Shown in pieces: positions 6,390 to 12,737 of a stretch of DNA of 15,854 nucleotides. The stretch comes from Verrucomicrobiia bacterium (GTDB lineage Bacteria; Verrucomicrobiota; Verrucomicrobiia; Limisphaerales; DTLC01). How positions within the stretch are numbered: position 1 is the stretch's first letter; every line of letters begins with the position of its first letter. Under the pieces are notes generated by a model. It was not told where the DNA came from. It worked only from the letters and a program-made list of their open reading frames with translations, and made no database searches. Both the position numbers and the translations under genes were made by a program. The stretch lies in NCBI GenBank assembly GCA_025061935.1, contig JANWZY010000028.1, positions 1 to 15,854 of the forward strand, read 5' to 3'.

Positions 6390-9208
6390 TTCAGTCCCGC
6401 ATCGCGTTTTTCGAGCTTCGCCGACTGCGGTACAACCCCCAGCACAATGAAACTGCCCCTGCCGGGCACTTCGAGCTTGTGCCGGCCAGGCCCAAACCGG
6501 ACTGCATAAAGGTTGACGTTTGGACAGCCCTCGACCACGGCGGCGTTCAATATGATCGGCTCGGCCCAACCGCGCTCGGTCGCATCAGCGGCTTCGTCCG
6601 GGTTCGGGGGTTGGAGCCAAATCTCGCGGCGCTCATTGAACAGCCCGATGAGCACGCAAACCGGCTCAGTCACCTCGAACTCGACCGGCACATACCGTCC
6701 GGTCTTTGCGGACTCGTGGGAGAAACGAATTCCGGTCAATCCTTCCAATTCCGGCGCAAGCTTCAAGATCGTGTACTGCCTGTCCGCAAACGGCCGCGCG
6801 CCAGGCCTGACCTCGTATGTCTCCGCGTTTGTGCTACGCAGGGCAAGCTTGGCACTGGGCCACGGCATTATTCGCGCTGCGGCCGCGCCCGGCGCCGATT
6901 TCTCCTTGCGCAGCGCAGCCAACTGGGTGCGGAACTCAGTCAACTCCTTTTCGTACAGCGGCAACACATGCGACCAGTGGTAATTTGTCACCACCCCATT
7001 AACTACGCCGGGAAACGGGATTCGCCTGTGGCCCGTCTGCAAAGAGTTGGCGAAGTGATACGTGCGCGCGGTCAATTCCACAAGATTCGAGAACCAACCC
7101 ACGCTTTCGCGTAACGCCTCCGCCGCCTTTTCCATGTGGCTGATGCTGCGGCTGTACCCGTGGAGCAGGACAAGTTCAGCGGCGTGCACTTTGGCGGCGT
7201 AATATCGCGCCAACAACTGGATGCATTTCAGGTCGTTCCTGAACCGCTCGAATTCATCTCGGCGCTTTGTGACCCGCGCCGCAACGGCATCAGCTAGGGC
7301 CACCGCGTTACTGGCGCGCGCCAAGCACTCCGCAATTACCGTGCGCGGTGTTTCGCCCGCGTGCGGCTCGTTGTTCCACTCTTTGCGCACGAATTCGTCG
7401 AGCCGCTCGCCCGGCGGCGCAAGCGACTCCCACAAATCCCGAATCGCGTTGTACCGATGCGGGTTGACCAACTGGTCCAACGTCATGCCCAGCGCGAGCG
7501 TCTGGCGGTTGCCTTCGGTAATGCCGAACCGCCGGATCAACATCGGCGCGACCTCGCCCGCGTCGTTGTACGCATCGAGAATCCTAACCGCGTCGTTCGT
7601 GCCGCAGCCGTAAAAGTCCCCCAAGCGGCCGATCCAATACGCGCGGTCTTCGGCTTCGGGCACGTCCGGATTCCACGCGTACCGCCCCCATGCTTCGAAC
7701 CAAATCCAGTCGCGGTCCCACTGCTTGAGCGGCGGGTCCGCAATGTCTGGCGAGTACGGCCAGTTCCAGTACGACAACGGATACAAATGCAGTCCACAAG
7801 CGCCGAGCCGGTCGCGCGCCGCTTGCATGCATTTTTTGATAAACCGCTGTGCGCCGTACCTGAACGGCTCGAGGTTTGACAGGATGTGAACGTTCACAAT
7901 ATGGGGGCCGAGCTTCGCCATGGCCAGATGCGTCGCCTGCACGCGGCCGCGCACTTCGTAGGTCGTGAGCGATTCGCCGTTGTATTTGGTCTCGGTGAAG
8001 ATGTTCGTGTACACCTTGAAGCACTCCGGCATCACAGCCTCGGGATTCATTGCGTGCGTGCGGATGACCACCGGCGGCTGCTCAGTCAACCCTGCGGCGC
8101 GCATGCCGTCGAGCACACCCGGCAAAATGGTGTTCGTGGCCCAATTGATCTGGTTTTCAGTGCCCTGGAGCGCTTCGCCGAGGCACACCATGAGGCCGAC
8201 GTTGGGATATTGCTTTATAAACTCGGCAATCGCCTTGCGCGTGTAATCGGACGCAAGCGGCGTGGGGGCAGCAAGTTGAGTCGGAACGCCATGCTTCTCA
8301 GCCAAGGGCTTGGGAAGGAAAATGTTGTAAAACATTTGCACCAGCCAGATGCCGCGCCGGTCGCACTCGGTCGCCAACCACCGGAACATCTCGACGTTTT
8401 TCTCGAACACGTCTGGCGGCACTTCAACTGCGTCTGGATAATCCGGCACGCGCACCAACGAGCCGAACGGATGGCCGTTCCACAAAAACAGCGCGTTGAA
8501 CCTGTGCGCGACCAAGAAATCGAGGTATTCGCGCCACAGCGTTTTGTCGTAAAACCACGGGAACAACTCAGGCGTGTAGGGATACTCATACACCTTGCGC
8601 CCAGGAAGAATTGTGGTCTTTTGGAGCCCGACGCACGTGCCGCGCAGGGTCATTACCGGCCTGTCTGAGAACTCGACGTCGCGCGGCAAATCACCCCGCT
8701 GACGAATGCGTTTCGCCAATTCCAAACAGCCGTAAAGCGCGCCGGAGTCGTCATTGCCAATCACTGCGACCCTGCCACCGAGCCGCCCCGTGGTTATCAC
8801 GAATCCTTCTTTGGCCCATTGCTTGTCTTTCAACCTCAACTGACCGGCCTTCTCCAATTCGAGGATGGCCCAATCCCGCGCGTGTCCGACCAAAACCGTC
8901 GTACCTGAATGGGCGCTCAGGCCCCGATCGAGCCAGGCCCGCTTGCCAATTGCATTGAGTGCTTCGACCACTCTCTGCGCCCCGAACTCGATGCGCGAAC
9001 TGGCATTTGTCGGAATAACAACGGCAACGCGCTCTTGAGCAACAGCAACAGAAGCGAGCGTCAAACACGCAAAAAGCACAGGCGCCAATGCCCGCCCAAG
9101 CGGCTGCTGTGTGAGTTTCCTTAAGACAAGTGACCGGCTCGGTGCTTGGCCCCTGCGATTAGCGCGCGTTTGCCCGCCCGCCCCACAAACGACCGGCCTA
9201 CTCGACAT
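6386..9208 (-). CDS. Large secreted hydrolase-like protein with GH67N/GH20b-like N-terminal domain and TIM-barrel core
   Basis: 940 residues from ATG 9208. Residues 38-58 (GRALAPVLFACLTLASVAVAQ) form a Sec signal peptide after a long basic n-region. Residues about 60-180 have the look of the alpha/beta domain found before the catalytic barrel in GH67 alpha-glucuronidases and GH20-like enzymes: VAVVIPTNASSRIEFGAQR..., then VIGNDDSGALYGCLELAKRI (about 149-168). A likely TIM barrel follows (about 185-560) with acidic candidates in GEALQG (Glu345) and TETKYNGE (Glu406, Glu412). An alpha-helical region and a C-terminal beta-rich domain complete it. I cannot assign a CAZy family or substrate. GH67 enzymes are around 700 aa, so this is longer. 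Its stop overlaps the ATG of the GH127 gene (ATGA, 6389-6386). An in-frame extension to 9586 is possible but crosses the hairpin repeats and is not protein-like. Upstream lies the transposase module, so it may depend on read-through or a local promoter. Confidence 0.8.
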   Translation of the reverse strand: MSSRPVVCGAGGQTRANRRGQAPSRSLVLRKLTQQPLGRALAPVLFACLTLASVAVAQERVAVVIPTNASSRIEFGAQRVVEALNAIGKRAWLDRGLSAHSGTTVLVGHARDWAILELEKAGQLRLKDKQWAKEGFVITTGRLGGRVAVIGNDDSGALYGCLELAKRIRQRGDLPRDVEFSDRPVMTLRGTCVGLQKTTILPGRKVYEYPYTPELFPWFYDKTLWREYLDFLVAHRFNALFLWNGHPFGSLVRVPDYPDAVEVPPDVFEKNVEMFRWLATECDRRGIWLVQMFYNIFLPKPLAEKHGVPTQLAAPTPLASDYTRKAIAEFIKQYPNVGLMVCLGEALQGTENQINWATNTILPGVLDGMRAAGLTEQPPVVIRTHAMNPEAVMPECFKVYTNIFTETKYNGESLTTYEVRGRVQATHLAMAKLGPHIVNVHILSNLEPFRYGAQRFIKKCMQAARDRLGACGLHLYPLSYWNWPYSPDIADPPLKQWDRDWIWFEAWGRYAWNPDVPEAEDRAYWIGRLGDFYGCGTNDAVRILDAYNDAGEVAPMLIRRFGITEGNRQTLALGMTLDQLVNPHRYNAIRDLWESLAPPGERLDEFVRKEWNNEPHAGETPRTVIAECLARASNAVALADAVAARVTKRRDEFERFRNDLKCIQLLARYYAAKVHAAELVLLHGYSRSISHMEKAAEALRESVGWFSNLVELTARTYHFANSLQTGHRRIPFPGVVNGVVTNYHWSHVLPLYEKELTEFRTQLAALRKEKSAPGAAAARIMPWPSAKLALRSTNAETYEVRPGARPFADRQYTILKLAPELEGLTGIRFSHESAKTGRYVPVEFEVTEPVCVLIGLFNERREIWLQPPNPDEAADATERGWAEPIILNAAVVEGCPNVNLYAVRFGPGRHKLEVPGRGSFIVLGVVPQSAKLEKRDAGLK

Positions 9209-9271
9209 CTGGCTTTGACACGCCAACAAAATTAGGTCGTCGGTTTCCACAATTCGAGCTCTGCCACATCT

Positions 9272-9300
9272 AATCCCAATGGGATTGTGCCTCTCAGCCC
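9272..9300 (+). repeat. Partial extra copy of the RAYT-associated repeat
   Basis: Here AATCCC-AAT-GGGATT plus CTCTCAGCCC recurs 99 bp before the same motif at 9371-9399. The two 29-bp stretches differ at 4 positions. The central and third hairpins of the full element do not follow convincingly here, so I call it a decayed or partial copy. Confidence 0.7.
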
Positions 9301-9369
9301 TTGGCACCGACGCGGAATCCGGCGACAAAACCGGCTCAAAGGTCCTCGCGTCATGACCTGCAACACACC

Positions 9370-9463
9370 CAATCCCAAAGGGATTGCATCTCTCAGCCCA
9401 GAGTTGCGAGGCACGAGCTACTCTGGGTGCAGCCGGAAAAACATTACAACCCTGAAAGGGTTG
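9370..9463 (+). repeat. Left three-hairpin element
   Basis: Hairpin 1: CAATCCC-AAA-GGGATTG (9370-9386). Hairpin 2: CCCAGAGT (9397-9404) with ACTCTGGG (9420-9427), 15-nt loop. Hairpin 3: CAACCCT-GAA-AGGGTTG (9447-9463). The element ends about 90 bp downstream of the transposase stop. Confidence 0.85.
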
Positions 9464-9554
9464 AATCGAATGGCCGGCTCGGTGACCACCCGCGCGAACA
9501 CCAGCCAACACGCGCAGACGACGCAAAAACATCCTGAATACCGGAAGCGTTACC

Positions 9555-10010
9555 TCAATCCCACACATATCGCTCGTCAAATTCAATTTGATACCGGTTC
9601 AATAATCGCCTGAACTCGTCCTGAAACGGCACCGTGCGATGATGCGCGTCCTGCTCGGCAATGTACTTGCGCACCGCCTCAAGCTGCGAAAAACCGATCG
9701 AGAAAATGCCGTACCCGTTTTGCCACGCGAAGTCCCATAGCTCGGGCTTTTTCGCCTTCAACCAGACCGACGAGCTGCGCTTCACTTCTTTCACGATTCC
9801 AGCCGGTTCACATGTGCGGCCCAATGCAAACAATAGGTGTACATGGTCTGAACCGCCCCCGATCGCAACCGGCTGACAATCACGGCGCCGTAAAATCCCG
9901 CCCATATATCGGTACAATTCTTCACGCAGTTCGCGGTCATGTAAAAACCGGCGTCTGTCCTTCGTCGAAAAAACAACATGAACCAGTATCTTGGCCAAAG
10001 ACTGCGCCAT
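9555..10010 (-). CDS. IS200-like / REP-associated tyrosine transposase (Y1_Tnp family)
   Basis: 151 residues, intact. The family nicks and rejoins single-stranded DNA at hairpins through a covalent 5'-phosphotyrosine. Seen: the HUH motif His56-Val57-His58 (GGGSDHVHLLF), the catalytic tyrosine candidate Tyr116 in LEAVRKYIAEQ, the N-terminal MAQSLAKILVHVVFSTKDRR, and the ending DEFRRLLNRYQIEFDERYVWD (positions 131-151), all typical of the standalone transposases I know from Verrucomicrobiota and Planctomycetota. Start: ATG 10010, supported by GAGGAAA at 10027-10021, 10 nt upstream. No TnpB or other accessory gene is present. Flanking hairpin elements in opposite orientation argue for a RAYT/REPIN arrangement, with the transposase serving short palindromic repeats, over a classical IS. 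No frameshift or missing catalytic residue is visible, so it may be active. Confidence 0.93.
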   Translation of the reverse strand: MAQSLAKILVHVVFSTKDRRRFLHDRELREELYRYMGGILRRRDCQPVAIGGGSDHVHLLFALGRTCEPAGIVKEVKRSSSVWLKAKKPELWDFAWQNGYGIFSIGFSQLEAVRKYIAEQDAHHRTVPFQDEFRRLLNRYQIEFDERYVWD

Positions 10011-10020
10011 AACTCATGGG

Positions 10021-10027
10021 TTTCCTC
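10021..10027 (-). promoter_or_regulatory. Ribosome binding site of the transposase
   Basis: GAGGAAA on the - strand ends 10 nt before ATG 10010. It supports that start over the other-frame ATG at 10018-10016. It lies only 3 nt from the inner palindrome at 10031-10047, so folding of that hairpin in the mRNA leader could affect access; that is speculation. Confidence 0.6.
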
Positions 10028-10030
10028 ATC

Positions 10031-10129
10031 CAACCCTTTCAGGGTTGATCACGTTTCGCCCTCTATGAGCCAAGGTTGTCCTGCTTTCACGCCAACCTTG
10101 GGCTGAGCGATTCAATCCCTTCGGGATTG
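10031..10129 (-). repeat. Right three-hairpin element, inverted relative to the left copy
   Basis: On the - strand: hairpin 1 CAATCCC-GAA-GGGATTG (10129-10113), hairpin 2 CCAAGGTTG (10101-10093) with CAACCTTGG (10078-10070), 14-nt loop, hairpin 3 CAACCCT-GAA-AGGGTTG (10047-10031). Order, spacing and the linking motif CTCAGCCC match the left element. The central stem differs in sequence but stays fully paired. Confidence 0.85.
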
Positions 10130-10203
10130 TAATGCCGCCACAACGGACTCCTTCGTTAAAATACCGCAACCGCGCGCTTTTGCTTCTTTCGCAGTCCACA
10201 CTC

Positions 10204-11781
10204 CTATTCCTTCACTCGCTTGATCCGCAGCGCAATGTACGGTTTGCCAGGCAGTTGAATCTTGCGCCCGGCCTTGTCAGCGAAGAAATATTCACTCTGC
10301 CGCACAAGCGTGAACGTGCCCGGCACAGGCGTGATCGTCATGTCCCAAGTGTCGAGCACTTCGGCCGTGTAACGCATCCCTTCGGCAGGGCCCTGGCGCC
10401 GACGCGGCAGCTTGAACTCCCATTCGGTCGGCGCAGCCTTGCCGAAGTACACCAAGTAGTAATCCGGAATACGCCCACCGAACTCTGGGTTCTGCCATTT
10501 ATCAATCGGCTCGATGCCCTCAGGTGGCGCGTCCTCGAGTACCCTCCGGAGGAACGCCAACCGCGCCGGGCTTTGGCCTTTGAGCACCCCTCCCTTGCTC
10601 CACCAAAGGACATCATCAGGACTCAGGTAAGTTTCACCATGCGTGGCGTATGTGCCAGCCACAGTCGCGTTCCAAAACCTGAAGACCAGTTCCTCGGCCG
10701 AGATGTTCCCCCAACGTTTCGGTATGTCGCCCTCGTATTTGATCTCGTCGTACACGACCGGTTTCCGGTACGCGCCACGATACAGCTCGGCGCTCAAAGC
10801 GCTCTCGACCGCCGCGCCGTTCTGAATGCTCGCATGCGTGATCCACGGCAGCGTGTAGTTGAACAGCACATACCCGTTGTGTACCGAAAGCAAATGCCCA
10901 TACGGGTCCTCGCGCGACACAAGCTCGCCGAACCGGACAAAATCCGCCTCGGTTTTCTTCTCCATGAAATCCCACTCGTTTGCCAGCGACCACCAGACGT
11001 TCCTGAACGCAGCCAGCCGCGCCACAATATACCTCAGATACCGGTCGTCCTCGGTCGGCGTCATCCGGTCAAAGCCCCAATGCCCCTCGTCGTACGGGTG
11101 GAAGAGGATCAAATCGGCCTCGATGCCCAGCTTCTGGAGGTCCAAAATTCGCCGTTCCAAATGCCTGAAAAAGCCCGGGTTAAACCGGCTGAAATCAAAG
11201 TTACCGGGCCGACCCTCGAACGGGTACAGCGCCGGCTCGTTCGTGTTCCACTGGTAACGCTTCGGGAACACGCACATGCGCACCTTGTTAAACGGCGCAG
11301 CGGCAAGCGTTTTGAGCGTCTGCTCCTGCAACGCCTCCGGCTGGTGTATCCATGCGTACAAAGTTGTCCCGACCGGCCTGAACGGCGTACCGTCCGCATA
11401 CGCGAAATGGTACGTGTTGGTTACCCGCACCGGGCCATGGTTTCCGGGGCCGGGCGGCGTCGCAGTCAACTCACCGGTTTTCCCGTCGAGCTCAGGCGCG
11501 CTGCTGATCGTCGTGTACCGCCACACGCCCTGCTTCGGCGGCATGAACCGCACGCGATACACGCCGCCGCCGTCGTAGAACCCGCGCACTTCGACCACGT
11601 CGAAATCTTTCACGAACCGTGCAGACAGATGCACGTCCGTGAACGGATTGCCGTTGGTTGGACCCGCAAGCGCAAGCTCGAACATACCCCATTGCTCGAC
11701 GGTGGCCGCGCCCGCGCCGTGAACCGCGACACACACGCTAACCGAAACAGCAACAGCAGCGAGATACCTCAGCGTTTTCAT
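10204..11781 (-). CDS. Secreted DUF5060/DUF5605-type TIM-barrel glycoside hydrolase (clan GH-A-like)
   Basis: 525 residues from ATG 11781. Signal peptide: residues 1-26 (MKTLRYLAAVAVSVSVCVAV, then HGAGAA). Residues about 27-95 resemble the DUF5060 beta-sandwich (VEQWGMFELALAG; GFYDGGGVYRVRFMPPKQGVWRY). The barrel covers about 125-420: GTPFRPVGTTLYAW, then WWSLANEWDF with Asn268-Glu269 as the likely acid/base pair, and VVYDEIKYEGD with Glu346 as the likely nucleophile. The C-terminus (AEVLDTWDMTITPVPGTF...LPGKPYIALRIKRV) looks like DUF5605. Domain names come from memory of the families. It is not the DUF4038 plus collagen-binding layout of GH140 apiosidases, so I do not assign apiosidase activity. 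ATG 11781 overlaps the stop of the upstream gene as ATGA; the longer frame to 11955 has no signal-like sequence. The stop is 75 bp from the right transposase element. Substrate unknown, probably a plant cell-wall glycan. Confidence 0.85.
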   Translation of the reverse strand: MKTLRYLAAVAVSVSVCVAVHGAGAATVEQWGMFELALAGPTNGNPFTDVHLSARFVKDFDVVEVRGFYDGGGVYRVRFMPPKQGVWRYTTISSAPELDGKTGELTATPPGPGNHGPVRVTNTYHFAYADGTPFRPVGTTLYAWIHQPEALQEQTLKTLAAAPFNKVRMCVFPKRYQWNTNEPALYPFEGRPGNFDFSRFNPGFFRHLERRILDLQKLGIEADLILFHPYDEGHWGFDRMTPTEDDRYLRYIVARLAAFRNVWWSLANEWDFMEKKTEADFVRFGELVSREDPYGHLLSVHNGYVLFNYTLPWITHASIQNGAAVESALSAELYRGAYRKPVVYDEIKYEGDIPKRWGNISAEELVFRFWNATVAGTYATHGETYLSPDDVLWWSKGGVLKGQSPARLAFLRRVLEDAPPEGIEPIDKWQNPEFGGRIPDYYLVYFGKAAPTEWEFKLPRRRQGPAEGMRYTAEVLDTWDMTITPVPGTFTLVRQSEYFFADKAGRKIQLPGKPYIALRIKRVKE

Positions 11782-12737
11782 GGCTTTTGAAAAATCGACT
11801 TCAGATATGCGACGTTTGCACCGAAATTTTTCTTCACATTGCGCGGGTCGCGCGCATCCCGCGACCGCTCGACAACCAACCAGCCGCTCCAATGCATCGC
11901 GTCCAGTGTTTCTTTCACCTTCGGCATGTCTATCTTCGGATCGTCTTGGAGCCACACGCCGTCCTGGTTCGTGCAGTGAATCTGGCAGATGCGCTCAGCC
12001 CCAAGCTCACGCAGCTCGGCAATCAGATCACGGCCGTTCTGAATCGCATTGGCGAAGTTGTAGTAAACCCTGATGGCGCGCGAGCCGATCTGGTCGAGCA
12101 ACCGGATTTGGTCTGATGCGGGCAACTCGGTCTCGATCCCGATCGTCACACCGGCTCGTTCGGCCTCAAGCGCAACCGTTTTCAACCTTTCTACAACCGC
12201 TGCGCGCAACTCTGGCCGGCGCGCCGGGTCACTGCGCACGCCCAAAGGCAGAAACGCAATCTTCACCCCCATCGCCTGCATCGTTTCAATGCAGTCCTGC
12301 ACCATGCGCAGCGCCGTCGGGCGCTCGGCAAATGACTGCGCGTAGAATCCGGACATCGCGAGCGAACAAATCTCGACGCCAAGCCGCTTCGCCTCGTCAA
12401 GGAATTGCTGGCGCACCTCGGGCTTCGCAAGCTGGTTGTCGAACGTGTCGCGCTCGCCTAGCGGGCCCATGTCAACCTCGACGCCATCGGCCCCGATCTC
12501 CTTGGCCAACTGGAACGCGCCCAGCTTCTGCCGCTTCAAAATCATCCAGTCGCAGACCGCAATCTTGTACCGGAACCCGGGAGCCACTGGCTGCGGCGTG
12601 CCCGGCCATGCCAACGCACGCCAATGCCTGCACAGCAACCCGCCCGCAACTGTTGCAGCGGAGACACGAATGAACCCTCGCCGCGTCATTCCGCGCTCGA
12701 GCTGCAGGCCGGTCTCAGAAAGATCGTTCGCGCTCAT
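11778..12737 (-). CDS. Tat-exported sugar phosphate isomerase/epimerase-like TIM-barrel protein (AP endonuclease 2 / xylose isomerase-like family)
   Basis: 319 residues from ATG 12737. Twin-arginine signal: MTRRGFIRVSAATVAGGLL (residues 17-35). The barrel (about 56-319) shows KIAVCDWMI, GADGVEVDMG, ITIETEL-type strand IGIETEL with Glu202, VYYNFANA with Asn227, CQIHCTNQDG with His254, and LVVERSRD with Glu290. In characterised relatives the metal is held by Glu, Asp, His and Glu; here the second position reads Asn227. The ending NVKKNFGANVAYLKSIFQ is typical of members found in glycan-utilisation loci. The start is fixed by ATGA overlap with the upstream gene (12737-12734), and its own stop overlaps the next ATG the same way (11781-11778). 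Export by Tat implies folding, perhaps with cofactor, before secretion. Role inferred: rearranging or otherwise processing a sugar product outside the cytoplasm. Substrate unknown. A non-catalytic sugar-binding role cannot be excluded. Confidence 0.87.
   Translation of the reverse strand: MSANDLSETGLQLERGMTRRGFIRVSAATVAGGLLCRHWRALAWPGTPQPVAPGFRYKIAVCDWMILKRQKLGAFQLAKEIGADGVEVDMGPLGERDTFDNQLAKPEVRQQFLDEAKRLGVEICSLAMSGFYAQSFAERPTALRMVQDCIETMQAMGVKIAFLPLGVRSDPARRPELRAAVVERLKTVALEAERAGVTIGIETELPASDQIRLLDQIGSRAIRVYYNFANAIQNGRDLIAELRELGAERICQIHCTNQDGVWLQDDPKIDMPKVKETLDAMHWSGWLVVERSRDARDPRNVKKNFGANVAYLKSIFQKP

Larger units (their letters stand above)
9370..10129. mobile_element. IS200/RAYT-type module: transposase bounded by inverted three-hairpin elements
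   Basis: A tyrosine HUH transposase (9555-10010, - strand) is bracketed by two copies of a structured ~95-bp element in opposite orientation (9370-9463 on +, 10031-10129 on -). The inner palindromes CAACCCTGAAAGGGTTG (9447-9463) and its exact reverse complement (10031-10047) are perfect 17-bp matches. The outer palindromes are CAATCCC-nnn-GGGATTG (9370-9386 and 10113-10129). Single-strand transposases of this superfamily recognise hairpins and do not create inverted-repeat-bounded double-strand intermediates, so the hairpins are the likely recognition sites. The module separates two blocks of the enzyme operon. Exact ends and target site were not determinable. Confidence 0.75.

Noticed and set aside
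6390..6569. In-frame extension of the GH127 gene upstream of 6389
   Set aside because: It overlaps the coding end of the previous enzyme on the same strand and has no signal-like or conserved sequence.
9209..9586. In-frame 126-codon N-terminal extension of the 940-aa hydrolase
   Set aside because: The extension crosses the hairpin repeats, overlaps the transposase 3' end and would place the signal peptide about 165 residues into the protein. ATG 9208 is preferred.
9370..10129. CRISPR array
   Set aside because: Repeats are palindromes of different sequence and orientation, spacing is irregular and no cas gene is present. The RAYT-element explanation accounts for all of them.
10204..11781. 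GH140 apiosidase (RG-II) assignment
   Set aside because: The domain order (DUF5060-like N-terminus, DUF5605-like C-terminus) differs from the DUF4038 plus collagen-binding layout of GH140, so a specific RG-II role is not supported.
10132..11790. 552-codon open frame on the + strand
   Set aside because: It lies opposite the well-supported DUF5060/DUF5605 hydrolase, is very rich in Arg, Pro and His, and shows no domain motif. It is a shadow of GC-rich codon bias.
11782..11955. In-frame extension of the DUF5060-type hydrolase
   Set aside because: It overlaps the isomerase-like gene, is charged and not protein-like for this family, and would bury the clear signal peptide that begins at 11781.
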